A stretch of DNA of 64,000 bases, from positions 80,639 through 144,638 of the forward strand of contig JAEWGM010000021.1 in NCBI GenBank assembly GCA_023388315.1. Reading direction: 5' to 3'. The notes under the pieces are model-generated. The model did not search any database. It was not told where the DNA came from and worked only from the letters and a program-made list of their open reading frames with translations. The stretch comes from Bacteroidota bacterium. GTDB lineage: Bacteria > Bacteroidota > Bacteroidia > Bacteroidales > Dysgonomonadaceae. Below are positions 49,945 through 59,678 of this stretch, piece by piece. The first letter of the stretch is position 1, and each line of letters begins with the position of its first letter. Made by a program: the position numbers and the translations under genes.

Positions 49945-52900
49945 CTAAACCTCACACACCTTCCCTTGTTTCACATAAAAAACAAACCCTTTTACCACGG
50001 AATGGCCCATTTCCTTGATACGTTGTACGTAATATTGTACTTGACGGTTGTATTTCGCATCTTCTGCTTCACCGAATTTGTAATCTACTACAATCACCTC
50101 GTTATCACCAATCATTACCCTGTCGGGGCGGCTAAAACCGAATTGCGGATGCAGCACTTGCATTTCGTTAAGCACCTCGTATTTCCCCGAATACCAGACC
50201 GATACTTCGGGGATGGAGATACATTCCCGAAGGAAACGTACCGTGTTTTCTTTCTCGCTTTCGAGCAATTCGCCTTCCGATATTTTCTTTTCAACCGCCG
50301 TTTGTATGTCGTTTTCCGACTTCACATTACTGATAATTTCGTGCATAAGCAGGCCGTAATCGCGACTGCCGTCGTCGGAAAAGAAACCGATGGAATTCAA
50401 TCGCAACCGCAGCCGGTCGTTAAACGGCACCGATTGCCATTTTTCCATTTTGTAGGCTTCGCCTTGAGGTTTTTCATTCTCGGTTTCAATGGTGGATGGG
50501 CTTCCCAATTCAAAGGTGCATTCGGTTCCGTTGTCGGTGAAATGTTCGTTGAGTTTTATTAGCCGTGAGTCGGGCAGGGGAGCGGCATTGGTAACAGCTT
50601 GCCACAGCAACTCCGATACAGAACTCACACGCTCGGGCTTTTGCGGAATGGGCGCGAAAGCGATAATGCGGCGCTTGGCGCGCGTGAACGCCACATAGAG
50701 CAGGTTTAAATTATCGATAAACGTGAACAATTTTTCCGCGTAATAATCGGTTTTGAAAATGGTGTTAGCTAGGTTTTTTCCGTATCTCAGCGGCAGCACG
50801 TTGATGGTGTTAAACGGTTCCACAGCGGGTTTGCACCAAATAATATCGTTGTGCCGCGGATTGTGGTCAACCATCCAATCTACAAACGGCATAATGACCG
50901 CGCCAAAGCCCAATCCTTTGGATTTGTGAATGGTAATCAGGCGAATGGCATCTTGGCTTTCAGACGAGAAAAGCGTTTTCGTGCACCCTTTTTCATCCCA
51001 CCAATCCAAGAAAGTGTTGAGGTTGCTCGAGGAATTGGCGCTGAATTTTAACGCGATGTCCAAAAATGCCTGCACATACGCGTTTTCTTTTTCGTTGAGC
51101 GCGCCTTCCGATAAGGCGAAAAACGCCTCAATCATTTCGTACAACGGCATGGAGGCAAGCGCGCTTAGCTGTTTTTCTATCTCTTCAGGGAACTCTCCGG
51201 GCGTTTGTTCGCGATAAAAAGCGATGGCTTCATCGGGTTGCGCATGGCGGTGAAAACGATAAAACTCGTAAATCGCCATCATCTTTTTGGTGTCATCTTT
51301 CGGGTTGCGGAAATAGCGCAAAAGCGCAATGACGGCTTTCACGCTTTGCGCGTTGCTTATCACGAGCGCCTCGTTGGAAATAATATCGTACCGATACGCT
51401 GACTCGGGATGCTCTTCCTTGTATCGCAGCAGCGTTTCCGTCACCTCCACGGCTTCATGATTCCAGCGCACCACAATGGCAATGTCTTTTAAGGCGAAGC
51501 CTTGGTCTTGAAGCGCTTCAATCTCCAGCGGCAGGCGCTCCAGCGCGTCGGCTTTCCAATCCGATTCCTTGTCGTTGTTGAGGAACGTAATTTTCACTTG
51601 CCCTGTGGTGTGGCGTTTTTTTTCGGGAACATTTTGGTACACGTGAGCGTATGCTTCTGTAATCTTGTTTTGAGCATAGGCATAGAACAAATCGTTCTCT
51701 GTATCAGTGAAATCGGCATTGAACGCGTCTTGCAGTAATGATGCTGCCGAGGCGAAAAAAGCGTTGTTAAAATGTACCACGTTTGCGTCGCTTCGCCAAT
51801 TGGTATCGAGAATGGTTTCGCTGATGTTCTGCGGGCCCAAATCGGTGCCGGCTTTTTCTTCGAGCAGGCGCCAATCGGAATTTCGGAAACGATAAATGCT
51901 TTGTTTTACATCGCCCACAATCAGGTTAAAGTTACGCGACGCCAAACTCTCGCTCATCAGTGGCCTAAAATTGTCCCATTGCATGCGCGACGTGTCCTGA
52001 AACTCGTCAATCATATAACTGGTGAGCCGCGTGCCGGTTTTTTCGTATATAAAAGGTGTGTCGCTATCCGCGATTATATCGTTCAGCAGCTCGGTGGTAT
52101 CGGAAAGGAAAAGCGTGTTGTTTTCCTGTTGCAACGCGCGCAAGCGGTTTCTGATGTCACCCAAAATGCCCAGTGTGTAAAAATTTCGGAGAATGCTTTT
52201 GGCGGTGTTGTAAAGCAGATCGTTTTCGTTGAGATGAACAATGCGTTTCAGGTAATCGTTCAGCCCCTCGCAAAAAGCGGATCGGATGCCGCTTTCCGCG
52301 TTTTTGTTGCCAATGCAGCCCTCCACGTTGTCAATCGCGGCTATTAAACGATTGGACGGTTTCTCGAAAATTCCGTTGGCGAGTTTCGTAAAAAGCAGAA
52401 AACCGGAGGTTGACTTGTATTTGAAATCCAAATATGAGATGCCGAAGCGCTCCATTAAAGCGAGTCCTTTTTTGCCGAGTTCACGCAACTCATTTTCGTG
52501 CGAACGCACTATTTGGGTGAGCATTTTTTTGTACTCCTCGAGGAACTCTTTGTCGGAAATCCGTTCGTGGTCTTCGTTGGAGAAAGATTTGTAGGTTTCG
52601 TTGAAAAGCTGTTTGGATAAATCGTACACCTGATTTTCTATTTTCCAGCTTTTGCCGTCTTCAATCATATCTTTCATAAACATGAGCAGCCAATTGAAGA
52701 GGCTTTTGTTTTCGGGTTTATCCAGTTCGGAGAGCATTAAATCGATGGCTTCCAGCAGCATCGGTGTTTCGTCCACTTCTATGTTGTAACCACCTGCAAG
52801 GCCCATTTCGCGCGTGAAAGCGCGCATGGTTTGTTGAAAAAACCGGTCGATGGTATTGATGGAAAAAGCGGAATAATCGTGAAGAATGCTTTGCAGGATG

Positions 52901-53160
52901 CTTTTTGCTTTTTCCCTGATTTGGGTTTCGGAAAGAGAGAATTCTTTTTGTAGTTGATCGAGATAATCCGATTTTTTGCCCGATGAAAGCGTGTGCAATT
53001 CCTTCACAATGCGCGATTTCATCTCTTCCGTGGCTTTGTTGGTGAAGGTTACGGCAAGAATGTGTTTGTATTGGCTGTCGCCCGAAAAAAGCAAACGCAA
53101 GTACTCGCCGGTCAATCGGTGGGTTTTTCCCGATCCGGCAGATGCTTTAATAAGCAGCAT
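49945..53160 (-). CDS. UvrD/RecB-like helicase-nuclease (AddA/RecB type)
   Basis: 1071 residues from ATG 53160. The longer frame to 53259 overlaps the upstream gene; an ATG at 53193 is a second possibility. Helicase motifs of superfamily 1 are complete: ASAGSGKTHRLTGEYLRLL, AVTFTNKATEEMKSRI, MIDEFQDTSRMQWDNF, GDVKQSIYRFRNSDW, TIHKSKGLGFGAV and LLYVAFTRAKRRI. The C-terminus carries a RecB-type nuclease (GFSRPDRVMIGDNEVIVVDYK, with the D and DYK residues). It would process double-strand breaks for recombination. No AddB/RecC partner gene lies beside it. Confidence 0.9.
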   Translation of the reverse strand: MLLIKASAGSGKTHRLTGEYLRLLFSGDSQYKHILAVTFTNKATEEMKSRIVKELHTLSSGKKSDYLDQLQKEFSLSETQIREKAKSILQSILHDYSAFSINTIDRFFQQTMRAFTREMGLAGGYNIEVDETPMLLEAIDLMLSELDKPENKSLFNWLLMFMKDMIEDGKSWKIENQVYDLSKQLFNETYKSFSNEDHERISDKEFLEEYKKMLTQIVRSHENELRELGKKGLALMERFGISYLDFKYKSTSGFLLFTKLANGIFEKPSNRLIAAIDNVEGCIGNKNAESGIRSAFCEGLNDYLKRIVHLNENDLLYNTAKSILRNFYTLGILGDIRNRLRALQQENNTLFLSDTTELLNDIIADSDTPFIYEKTGTRLTSYMIDEFQDTSRMQWDNFRPLMSESLASRNFNLIVGDVKQSIYRFRNSDWRLLEEKAGTDLGPQNISETILDTNWRSDANVVHFNNAFFASAASLLQDAFNADFTDTENDLFYAYAQNKITEAYAHVYQNVPEKKRHTTGQVKITFLNNDKESDWKADALERLPLEIEALQDQGFALKDIAIVVRWNHEAVEVTETLLRYKEEHPESAYRYDIISNEALVISNAQSVKAVIALLRYFRNPKDDTKKMMAIYEFYRFHRHAQPDEAIAFYREQTPGEFPEEIEKQLSALASMPLYEMIEAFFALSEGALNEKENAYVQAFLDIALKFSANSSSNLNTFLDWWDEKGCTKTLFSSESQDAIRLITIHKSKGLGFGAVIMPFVDWMVDHNPRHNDIIWCKPAVEPFNTINVLPLRYGKNLANTIFKTDYYAEKLFTFIDNLNLLYVAFTRAKRRIIAFAPIPQKPERVSSVSELLWQAVTNAAPLPDSRLIKLNEHFTDNGTECTFELGSPSTIETENEKPQGEAYKMEKWQSVPFNDRLRLRLNSIGFFSDDGSRDYGLLMHEIISNVKSENDIQTAVEKKISEGELLESEKENTVRFLRECISIPEVSVWYSGKYEVLNEMQVLHPQFGFSRPDRVMIGDNEVIVVDYKFGEAEDAKYNRQVQYYVQRIKEMGHSVVKGFVFYVKQGKVCEV

Positions 53161-53170
53161 TGACCCTGAA

Positions 53171-53515
53171 TTAGATGATGCGCGACTTTGCATATCCTTC
53201 TTTTTGCAGAATGTCCAATACTTTTTGGCGATGGTCGCCTTGCACAATGATTTCGCCATCTTTGGCCGAGCCGCCCACGCCGCATTTGGTTTTGAGCAGT
53301 TTGCCCAATTCTTGCAAATCGTCGTTTGTTCCAGTGAATCCGGTAACCAGCGTCACGGCTTTGCCTTTTCGGTTTCGCTTGTCGAGGCTCACCCGCAACA
53401 ATTGCTTTTCTTTGGCAATGGTGGTTTCTTCTTCCGGTTCATCGCCTTGATAATGGTAATCGGGGTTGGTGGAATAAACAATATTCAGCCTTTTTTTCCA
53501 ATCGTTGTCTTTCAT
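53171..53515 (-). CDS. eIF1/SUI1-family translation factor, YciH-like
   Basis: 114 residues from ATG 53515, the family length; a frame to 53617 exists, but a promoter-like pair lies directly upstream of 53515. SUI1 motifs are LLRVSLDKRNRKGKAVTLV, GTNDDLQELGKLLKTKCG, GSAKDGEIIVQGDHRQKV and the C-terminal VLDILQKEGYAKSR. Bacterial homologues may influence start-codon fidelity. It lies ten bases upstream of the helicase-nuclease gene, so the two probably share a transcript. Confidence 0.92.
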   Translation of the reverse strand: MKDNDWKKRLNIVYSTNPDYHYQGDEPEEETTIAKEKQLLRVSLDKRNRKGKAVTLVTGFTGTNDDLQELGKLLKTKCGVGGSAKDGEIIVQGDHRQKVLDILQKEGYAKSRII

Positions 53516-53539
53516 TTGTCGCTCTGTTTTATTGATGTA

Positions 53540-53570
53540 CGAAGGTAAGAAAAAAAGAGATTGTCGCAAA
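53540..53570 (-). promoter_or_regulatory. Promoter of the SUI1-like gene, -33 and -7 elements
   Basis: On the minus strand TTTG (plus-strand CAAA, 53567-53570) is followed after exactly 19 bases by TACCTTCG (plus-strand CGAAGGTA, 53540-53547), one mismatch from TAnnTTTG. The ATG at 53515 follows 24 bases later, which supports that start. Confidence 0.6.
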
Positions 53571-53643
53571 AAAGAGGCTAAAACGGAATCGATTAAAGAG
53601 AAACACAAATCATGCATCAGACGAACTTGAAACTATCAGATGT

Positions 53644-53701
53644 CATCTAAACATCTAACAGTCTAACATCTAACATCTAACATCTAACATCTAACATCTA
53701 A
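53644..53701 (+). repeat. Tandem 7-base array between the SUI1-like and Na/Pi genes
   Basis: Five perfect copies of catctaa run from 53667 to 53701, preceded by variant copies at 53644 and 53652 (catctaa) and 53659 (cagtctaa). The last copy ends two bases before the stop codon of the minus-strand transporter. The reverse complement TTAGATG resembles the ttagat words at 9474-9503. Confidence 0.92.
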
Positions 53702-53702
53702 T

Positions 53703-55523
53703 TTACCGCTTCCCTTTTACCATAATCGATTCAATCACATTGATGATGTAGTCGCCCATGCGTTCGCATTCCGAGATGATATCCATATAGAAAACACCGT
53801 TTTGGTAAGAGTAAGCGTGGCTGTTGAGGCTTTCCACGTTCTTTTTCTTGAACTCGTTGCGTTGGAAATTTATTTCCGATTCCAGTTCTTGGCTTTTTGC
53901 AAGGTCTTCTTCCGATATTTTATTGTCTTGAAGCATAAGTTGCATGTTTTCCAGCGCGTTATCCAACAAGGCATACATGGTGTTGATATTGTCAATTAAT
54001 TCTGGTTCAAACACGGCACCTGCTTCGGCTTTCCGTTTCAAATGACGGCCAATGTTGCACGCGGAATCGGCAATGCTCTCAATTTCGGTCACGGAACGTA
54101 AAATGGCGCGAATATGTTCTTTACTTTGGTTACTGAGTTTACCCTCAGCTACTTTGCTTAAATAAGAACCGATTTCCACTTCCATGCGGTCGCAAATATC
54201 TTCATACTTTTCCACCCGTTTATACAGTTTCATGAACTTCTTCTCGTTGTGGTTCATGTTTGTCATCTTTCGCACAAACCCGAACATTTTTTTAGCCCGC
54301 GCGGCATACACTTCCACTTCTTTTTCGGCTTGCAGAATGGAAAGTTCCGCGGTGGAAAGCAACCCGGTGGAAATATATTGCAATACGAATTCTTCGTCTT
54401 CCTCATCGCCTTTCGGCCTGATAATGGTCATACAAATTTTTTCATACACCTTCACAAACCATATCATTATCGATACGTTTAGGATGTTGAACAAGGTGTG
54501 GAACAAGGAAAGGCCGTAAGAAGTGGCCGCTTCGTACTGATGAAACATTGCCTGTTTGGCTTGTAAATCCGCTGTTAATTCAGTATCGGGCAGGCTGGTG
54601 ATTTGGGTAAATTCGTGAGGTGACAAACTCGATAAAAATGAAGACATTCCCGCGGGATTCAGGCTGAATTGCGACACCAAGTTTTCGACCATCCCCACGA
54701 AAGGGCGGAAAACAATCAGCATCCAAAGCACACCCAACACGTTGAAAATGAAATGCGCGAATGCCGTTCTTTTAGCCGATATATTTGCCGGAATAGCAGC
54801 CAAGTTGGCCGTGATGGTGGTTCCGATGTTTTCACCCATAATCATTGCCGCGGCCGACGGAAAATCAATCCACCCGCGCGAAGCCATAATGAGCGTAAGT
54901 GCTACAGTGGCGCTCGACGATTGAACAAGAATGGTGAGCAGCGCCCCGATAAAAAGAAAAATGATGGTGGAGAGGAATCCCATTTCGGAGAAATTCTGCA
55001 CAAAAGACAGCACCTCGGGGTTGTTTTGTAAATCGGGCATCGATTCTTTCAGGAAATCTAAGCCCATAAAGAGAAAGGCGAAACCGAAAATGAATTCGCC
55101 CATCGATTTTCGTTTGCTGTTTGAGGAGAAAATAAGCGGCAACCCAATACCCAGCAGCGGAATGGAAAGCATGCTGATGGAGAATTTTCCGAACCCGAAG
55201 AGCGAAATCATCCACGCCGTTACGGTGGTTCCGATGTTAGCGCCCATTATTACGCCAATGGATTGTGCCAAAGAAAGTAAGCCGGCGTTTACAAAACTTA
55301 CTACCATTACCGTGGTGGCCGATGAAGATTGTACCAACGCTGTTATGAGAATGCCGGTGAGAACACCCAATATGCGGTTCTTGGTCATTGCCGACAAAAT
55401 GTCTCTCAGCTTGTTCCCCGCGAGCTTTTGCAGGCCTTCGCTCATAATTTTCATCCCGAACAAAAAGAGCCCTAAAGAACCAACAAGTTTCAAAAAGTCA
55501 AAAAAAGTGTAGTCCATATCCAA
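53703..55523 (-). CDS. Na/Pi cotransporter family protein with PhoU-like tail
   Basis: 606 residues. The first 340 or so form the NptA/PF02690 transporter with two internal repeats, each holding a QSSSATT/QSSSATVAL core (ALVQSSSATTVMVVSFV; ILVQSSSATVALTLIMAS). The C-terminal part (about 400-600) is a helical PhoU-like domain (IAESIADSACNIGRHLKR and ECERMGDYIINVIESI). It should import phosphate with sodium. A near-ideal promoter sits 21 bases upstream of the start. Confidence 0.93.
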   Translation of the reverse strand: MDMDYTFFDFLKLVGSLGLFLFGMKIMSEGLQKLAGNKLRDILSAMTKNRILGVLTGILITALVQSSSATTVMVVSFVNAGLLSLAQSIGVIMGANIGTTVTAWMISLFGFGKFSISMLSIPLLGIGLPLIFSSNSKRKSMGEFIFGFAFLFMGLDFLKESMPDLQNNPEVLSFVQNFSEMGFLSTIIFLFIGALLTILVQSSSATVALTLIMASRGWIDFPSAAAMIMGENIGTTITANLAAIPANISAKRTAFAHFIFNVLGVLWMLIVFRPFVGMVENLVSQFSLNPAGMSSFLSSLSPHEFTQITSLPDTELTADLQAKQAMFHQYEAATSYGLSLFHTLFNILNVSIMIWFVKVYEKICMTIIRPKGDEEDEEFVLQYISTGLLSTAELSILQAEKEVEVYAARAKKMFGFVRKMTNMNHNEKKFMKLYKRVEKYEDICDRMEVEIGSYLSKVAEGKLSNQSKEHIRAILRSVTEIESIADSACNIGRHLKRKAEAGAVFEPELIDNINTMYALLDNALENMQLMLQDNKISEEDLAKSQELESEINFQRNEFKKKNVESLNSHAYSYQNGVFYMDIISECERMGDYIINVIESIMVKGKR

Positions 55524-55543
55524 AAATTGCGTAATTTAGCAGA

Positions 55544-55574
55544 CAAATATAAGGCAAAAATAGTAAGCCGCAAA
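55544..55574 (-). promoter_or_regulatory. Consensus promoter of the Na/Pi transporter gene
   Basis: TTTG (plus-strand CAAA, 55571-55574), exactly 19 bases, then TATATTTG (plus-strand CAAATATA, 55544-55551) on the minus strand: a perfect TTTG-N19-TAnnTTTG arrangement. The ATG at 55523 follows 21 bases later. It is the clearest promoter in the window. Confidence 0.75.
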
Positions 55575-55609
55575 GGGCTGTGAAAATAATTTAAAAAACA
55601 ATTTAACAA

Positions 55610-57280
55610 ATGCTTGATACTGTTAGGATTCATTGCTTAAACACCAACGAATCGAAAGATGTGCCAATTGGCTCCAAGTTGGTTGATCTCATTGATGTTT
55701 TTGGAGTAAAAAAACCTTTTCTCATTGCGAATGCAAAAGTAAATAACAAAACCGAGTCGCTGGATTATCGCGTATACCGTCCGCGGCGTGTTGAATATGT
55801 GGATATTAGCAATTCGTCGGCTATGCGCACCTACGTGCGCTCGCTTTGCTTTGTTCTCTCGAAAGCGGTGGACGATTTAATGCCCCACGCCGAAGTTTTC
55901 ATTGAGCACGCGGTGTCCAAAGGATATTATGTGGATATTGAAAACGGCTCACAAATTGGTGAGAAGGAACTGCAGCTGATTAAAAACCGCATGCGAGAAA
56001 TTGTGGATGCCGATATTCCGTTTGTTCAAGTAGAAGAAGAAATTGATGACGTGGTGGAACTCTTTCGCGGCCGAAAGATGGAAGACAAAGCGCTGTTGCT
56101 CGAAACTTCGGAAGATTTATTGTATGCCCGATACTCAAAATTAGACAACTACATTGATTACTACTACGGTTGTTTGGTGCCTTCGTCGGGATATCTGCAA
56201 ATATTCGACCTTGTGCCATACAACGGCGGATTGCTGTTGCGCGTGCCCAACCGTCAAAATCCGGTGGAGTTGGAGCCGTTGGTGCGGCAAGATAAATTGT
56301 TGCAGGTATATCGTGAGCATTTGGAGTTTTTGAAGATAAGCAAGTTAGATAATGTTGGCGATTTAAATAAAGCCATTCGTACCAACCGCATTTCAGAAAT
56401 CATTCAGGTTTCCGAAGCATATCAGGCCAATGAAATTGCCGATATCGCACGTGAAATTACCAACCGTTATAACGATGGGTTAAGAGTGGTGCTCATCTCC
56501 GGGCCTTCGTCATCGGGTAAAACTACGTTTAGGAAACGACTTGAAATACAGTTGTTTGTGAACCGATTAAAACCGGTGGGAATCTCCTTGGACGATTATT
56601 TTATCGATCGCGACCTCACACCGCTTGACGAATTTGGCGATAAGGATTATGAGTCGCTCTACGCCATAGATTTGGATTTGTTTGAAAAACAGATGATTGA
56701 ACTGTTGGACGGGCAAGAAATTGAACTGCCGTGGTACAATTTCGTGACCGGCCAAAGAGAATTTCGGGGACATCGGTTGAAAATGGACGACAAAAGCGTG
56801 CTGATTGTAGAAGGTATTCACGCGCTGAATCCTCGGTTGACGGAACACATTGGGCGTGATAAAAAATTTATGGTGTATGTGTCGGCGCTCACCTCCATTT
56901 CGTTGGACAACCACAACTGGATTCCGCCCGCCGATAATCGCCTGTTAAGAAGGATTATACGCGACAACCAATATCGTGGATACACCGCGCAGGACACTAT
57001 TTCCCGCTGGGACAGCGTGCGCCGCGGCGAAGATAAATGGATTTTCCCGTATCAGGAAAATGCCGATGTGATGTTCAACTCGGCCATGATATACGAGTTG
57101 GCCGCCATTCGCCGTCACGCCGAGCCGGTATTGCAGCAGGTACCACGCTCAGCCACTGAGTATTCCGAAGCGTATCGCTTGCTGAAATTCTTGCGTTATT
57201 TCAACTACATTGCCGATAGCGAATTGCCGCCAACATCGTTGTTGCGAGAGTTTTTGGGTGGAAGCAGTTTCCGGTATTGA
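55610..57280 (+). CDS. Nucleoside kinase, uridine kinase family with N-terminal TGS-like domain
   Basis: 556 residues. The N-terminus (about 1-65) is a TGS/ubiquitin-like domain, the middle (about 65-270) resembles the ThrRS second additional domain (HAEVFIEHAVSKGYYVDIE), and the C-terminal half is a phosphoribulokinase/uridine kinase domain with P-loop SGPSSSGKTTFRKRL near residue 303, SLDDYFIDRDLTPLDEFGD and IVEGIHALNP. It phosphorylates a nucleoside, uridine by family; the ThrRS-like front is a standing oddity of this group. mnmE follows 21 bases later, so the two may be co-transcribed. Confidence 0.9.
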   Translation: MLDTVRIHCLNTNESKDVPIGSKLVDLIDVFGVKKPFLIANAKVNNKTESLDYRVYRPRRVEYVDISNSSAMRTYVRSLCFVLSKAVDDLMPHAEVFIEHAVSKGYYVDIENGSQIGEKELQLIKNRMREIVDADIPFVQVEEEIDDVVELFRGRKMEDKALLLETSEDLLYARYSKLDNYIDYYYGCLVPSSGYLQIFDLVPYNGGLLLRVPNRQNPVELEPLVRQDKLLQVYREHLEFLKISKLDNVGDLNKAIRTNRISEIIQVSEAYQANEIADIAREITNRYNDGLRVVLISGPSSSGKTTFRKRLEIQLFVNRLKPVGISLDDYFIDRDLTPLDEFGDKDYESLYAIDLDLFEKQMIELLDGQEIELPWYNFVTGQREFRGHRLKMDDKSVLIVEGIHALNPRLTEHIGRDKKFMVYVSALTSISLDNHNWIPPADNRLLRRIIRDNQYRGYTAQDTISRWDSVRRGEDKWIFPYQENADVMFNSAMIYELAAIRRHAEPVLQQVPRSATEYSEAYRLLKFLRYFNYIADSELPPTSLLREFLGGSSFRY

Positions 57281-57301
57281 TTTTTTATTTTTTCATTTAC
57301 A

Positions 57302-58687
57302 ATGACAGATATCATCACCGCCATCTCTACGCCTCCGGGAATGGGCGCCATTGCCGTTATTCGTTTATCGGGCGAGGGATGCATCGCGTTAGTGGATAAG
57401 ATTTTTAAATCGCCGGCCGGGAAAAAACTTTCCGCACAAAAACCGAACACCGTTCATTTTGGTCAAATTTTTTACTTCAACGAAGTGGTTGATGAAGTGC
57501 TGGTGACTCTTTTTCGCGCTCCGCACTCATTTACCGGTGAGGAAAGCGTGGAGATTTCCTGTCACGGCTCGGTTTACATTCAACAGAAGATTGTGGAAGC
57601 CTTGCTGGCTCATGGCGCCCGATTGGCCGATGCCGGTGAATTCACGCGCCGCGCGTTTAAAAACGGAAAATTCGATTTAAGTCAAGCCGAAGCCGTGGCG
57701 GACTTAATCGCTTCTTCTTCGCGCGCAGCGCACAAAGTAGCGTTGAATCAAATGCGCGGTGGTTTTGCCGATAAATTGGCGGAGTTGCGCGATAAACTGC
57801 TGCAATTTGTTTCGTTGATTGAATTGGAACTCGATTTTTCGGAAGAAGATGTGGAGTTTGCCAATCGAGAAACTTTGTATGAATTAACGGAAGAAATTGA
57901 AACAAAAATTGATAAACTGGCCGGCTCCTTTCAATTGGGCAATGCCATTAAAAACGGCATTCCCGTCGCGATTATCGGCGAAACCAACGCCGGGAAATCC
58001 ACATTGCTGAACTTGCTGCTGAACGAGGAAAAAGCCATCGTGTCCGATATTCACGGCACCACGCGCGATGTAATTGAAGACACGGTGAACATAGGTGGCG
58101 TTACGTTTCGTTTCATCGATACCGCCGGTATCCGCCACACAACCGATACCATTGAAAACTTGGGCATTGAACGCACATACCGGAAAATTGAACAAGCAAC
58201 CATTGTTTTGTGGATGATTGACCTAACCACGCCTGTGGAGAAAATTACGTCTCTCGCCGCGTCCATCGTTCCCAAATTGGAGGATAAGCACGTGGTGTTG
58301 CTTTTCAATAAATCCGATTTGCTTTCCGACGCTGAATTGGCCGAGAAACGCGCCATTCTACCCAACTTGAAAGCGGAACGCTTATTTATTTCGGCTAAAA
58401 AACAACAGAATACCGACGAACTGGTGCAGTTGTTGTTAAAAGCGGCGCACATTCCGCAAATAGGTGAGGGGGATGTGGTGGTCACTAACCTGCGCCATTA
58501 TGAAGCGCTCACACACGCGCTTGACGCCATTCGTCGCGCGAAAGAAGGCTTGCAAACCGGCCTCACGGGCGATTTTATATCGCAAGATATTCGGGAGTGT
58601 ATGTTTTATTTAGGTGAAATTACCGGACAGATATCCACGGACGAAATATTGGGGAATATTTTTTCAAGGTTTTGTATTGGAAAGTAA
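57302..58687 (+). CDS. mnmE: tRNA modification GTPase MnmE
   Basis: 461 residues. With MnmG it installs the (carboxymethyl)aminomethyl group on wobble uridine 34 of certain tRNAs. The N-terminal folate-binding domain (about 1-120, ISTPPGMGAIAVIRLSG, with HGSVYIQQKIVEALL) is followed by a helical domain, and the inserted G domain shows G1 GETNAGKSTLLN, G3 DTAGIRHT, G4 NKSD and SAK. The protein ends FSRFCIGK, the invariant catalytic-cysteine tail, so the gene is intact. Confidence 0.97.
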   Translation: MTDIITAISTPPGMGAIAVIRLSGEGCIALVDKIFKSPAGKKLSAQKPNTVHFGQIFYFNEVVDEVLVTLFRAPHSFTGEESVEISCHGSVYIQQKIVEALLAHGARLADAGEFTRRAFKNGKFDLSQAEAVADLIASSSRAAHKVALNQMRGGFADKLAELRDKLLQFVSLIELELDFSEEDVEFANRETLYELTEEIETKIDKLAGSFQLGNAIKNGIPVAIIGETNAGKSTLLNLLLNEEKAIVSDIHGTTRDVIEDTVNIGGVTFRFIDTAGIRHTTDTIENLGIERTYRKIEQATIVLWMIDLTTPVEKITSLAASIVPKLEDKHVVLLFNKSDLLSDAELAEKRAILPNLKAERLFISAKKQQNTDELVQLLLKAAHIPQIGEGDVVVTNLRHYEALTHALDAIRRAKEGLQTGLTGDFISQDIRECMFYLGEITGQISTDEILGNIFSRFCIGK

Positions 58688-58739
58688 GATCCATCTATAG
58701 AAATTGAAATCACCTGTCGCTGAAATTTTTCCAATCTAA

Positions 58740-59642
58740 TCACGCTTTTACCAGCCGCATCACTCGATCCACGGCATCGTTGAGTTGCGCTATGGACTCC
58801 AATCCCAGCGTCATGCAATGCGTGTTTGCATCGGTGAGCGCGTACTTGAGAGAACGTTCACGCTCCGCGTCGCTAGCGTGGCTTCCTTCCCCAAAAATTT
58901 TCATCCCGATGATTCCTTTTCCATTGTCTTTGGCTCGTTTCAACAACGCGCTCACGTCATCGGGCGTGCCGTCCATATGGCTGTGAAATGGATTGATGCG
59001 CGCCATAATTACATCCACCCAAGGGCTGTCAACGGCTTCGGCCATGGCGTCCCAATTGTGGCACGAAACGCCCACGGCTTTAATGATGCCATCTTGTTTT
59101 GCTTTGGATAGCCCGTCCATATAGTGCGTGCGGTTCTGGTGCCATCCTCCTTGCATTAAGCAATGCATCAACACAATATCAATGTAGTCGGTGTCAATTT
59201 CTTGGCGAAAGCGGTCGATGGATTCCCGCACAGGGATGTTGTTTTCCGAACCGTCTTCGTGCGTCCAAATTTTAGTGAGAAGAGTAACTTTTTCGCGCGG
59301 CAAGGATTTTACGGCGTTTCCTACGTAAGGATGCGACCCGTATGAATCGGCCATATCATAAAACCGAACGCCTCTGTCATAGGCATGGTGTGCCAATTTC
59401 ACAAATTCTTCCATTCCCAACCGGGTTTGGTTAGATGCTTTGGAGCCGCCTCTGGAGCCGGTACCCAAGGCTATGCGGGATACTTTCAAACCGGTATTCC
59501 CCAGTTTAACGCTGTCCAATGTATTGTTACTGAGCGATATATTTGCTTTAAGCAAGTTGGATTTGGCAAGGGTTAATCCGGCAACACCCGATAATCCTAC
59601 TCGAATAAAATTGCGGCGCGATAAATTTTTCATATTTTTCAT
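58740..59642 (-). CDS. Aldo/keto reductase with Tat-type signal
   Basis: 300 residues. A twin-arginine signal (LSRRNFIRVGLSG) leads a TIM-barrel aldo/keto reductase. The catalytic set is present: aspartate and tyrosine in RFYDMADSYGSHPYVGNAVK, lysine in VTLLTKIW, and histidine in DIVLMHCLMQGG. Most family members are cytoplasmic NADPH enzymes, so export implies a bound cofactor or a changed role. The gene is convergent with mnmE and divergent from the DUF6496 gene. Confidence 0.87.
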   Translation of the reverse strand: MKNMKNLSRRNFIRVGLSGVAGLTLAKSNLLKANISLSNNTLDSVKLGNTGLKVSRIALGTGSRGGSKASNQTRLGMEEFVKLAHHAYDRGVRFYDMADSYGSHPYVGNAVKSLPREKVTLLTKIWTHEDGSENNIPVRESIDRFRQEIDTDYIDIVLMHCLMQGGWHQNRTHYMDGLSKAKQDGIIKAVGVSCHNWDAMAEAVDSPWVDVIMARINPFHSHMDGTPDDVSALLKRAKDNGKGIIGMKIFGEGSHASDAERERSLKYALTDANTHCMTLGLESIAQLNDAVDRVMRLVKA

Positions 59643-59670
59643 TTTTAAGCAGCTGTGAATGTTTGTGTTT

Positions 59671-59678
59671 CAAAAATA
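59671..59678 (-). promoter_or_regulatory. -7 element for the aldo/keto reductase gene
   Basis: CAAAAATA reads TATTTTTG on the minus strand, a full -7 match, 29 bases upstream of the ATG at 59642; spacing and sequence equal those of the mscS operon element at 45908. Confidence 0.42.

Noticed and set aside
53644..53701. Transcription terminator or att site
   Set aside because: The heptamers have no inverted symmetry, no integrase gene is near, and simple tandem duplication explains the sequence.
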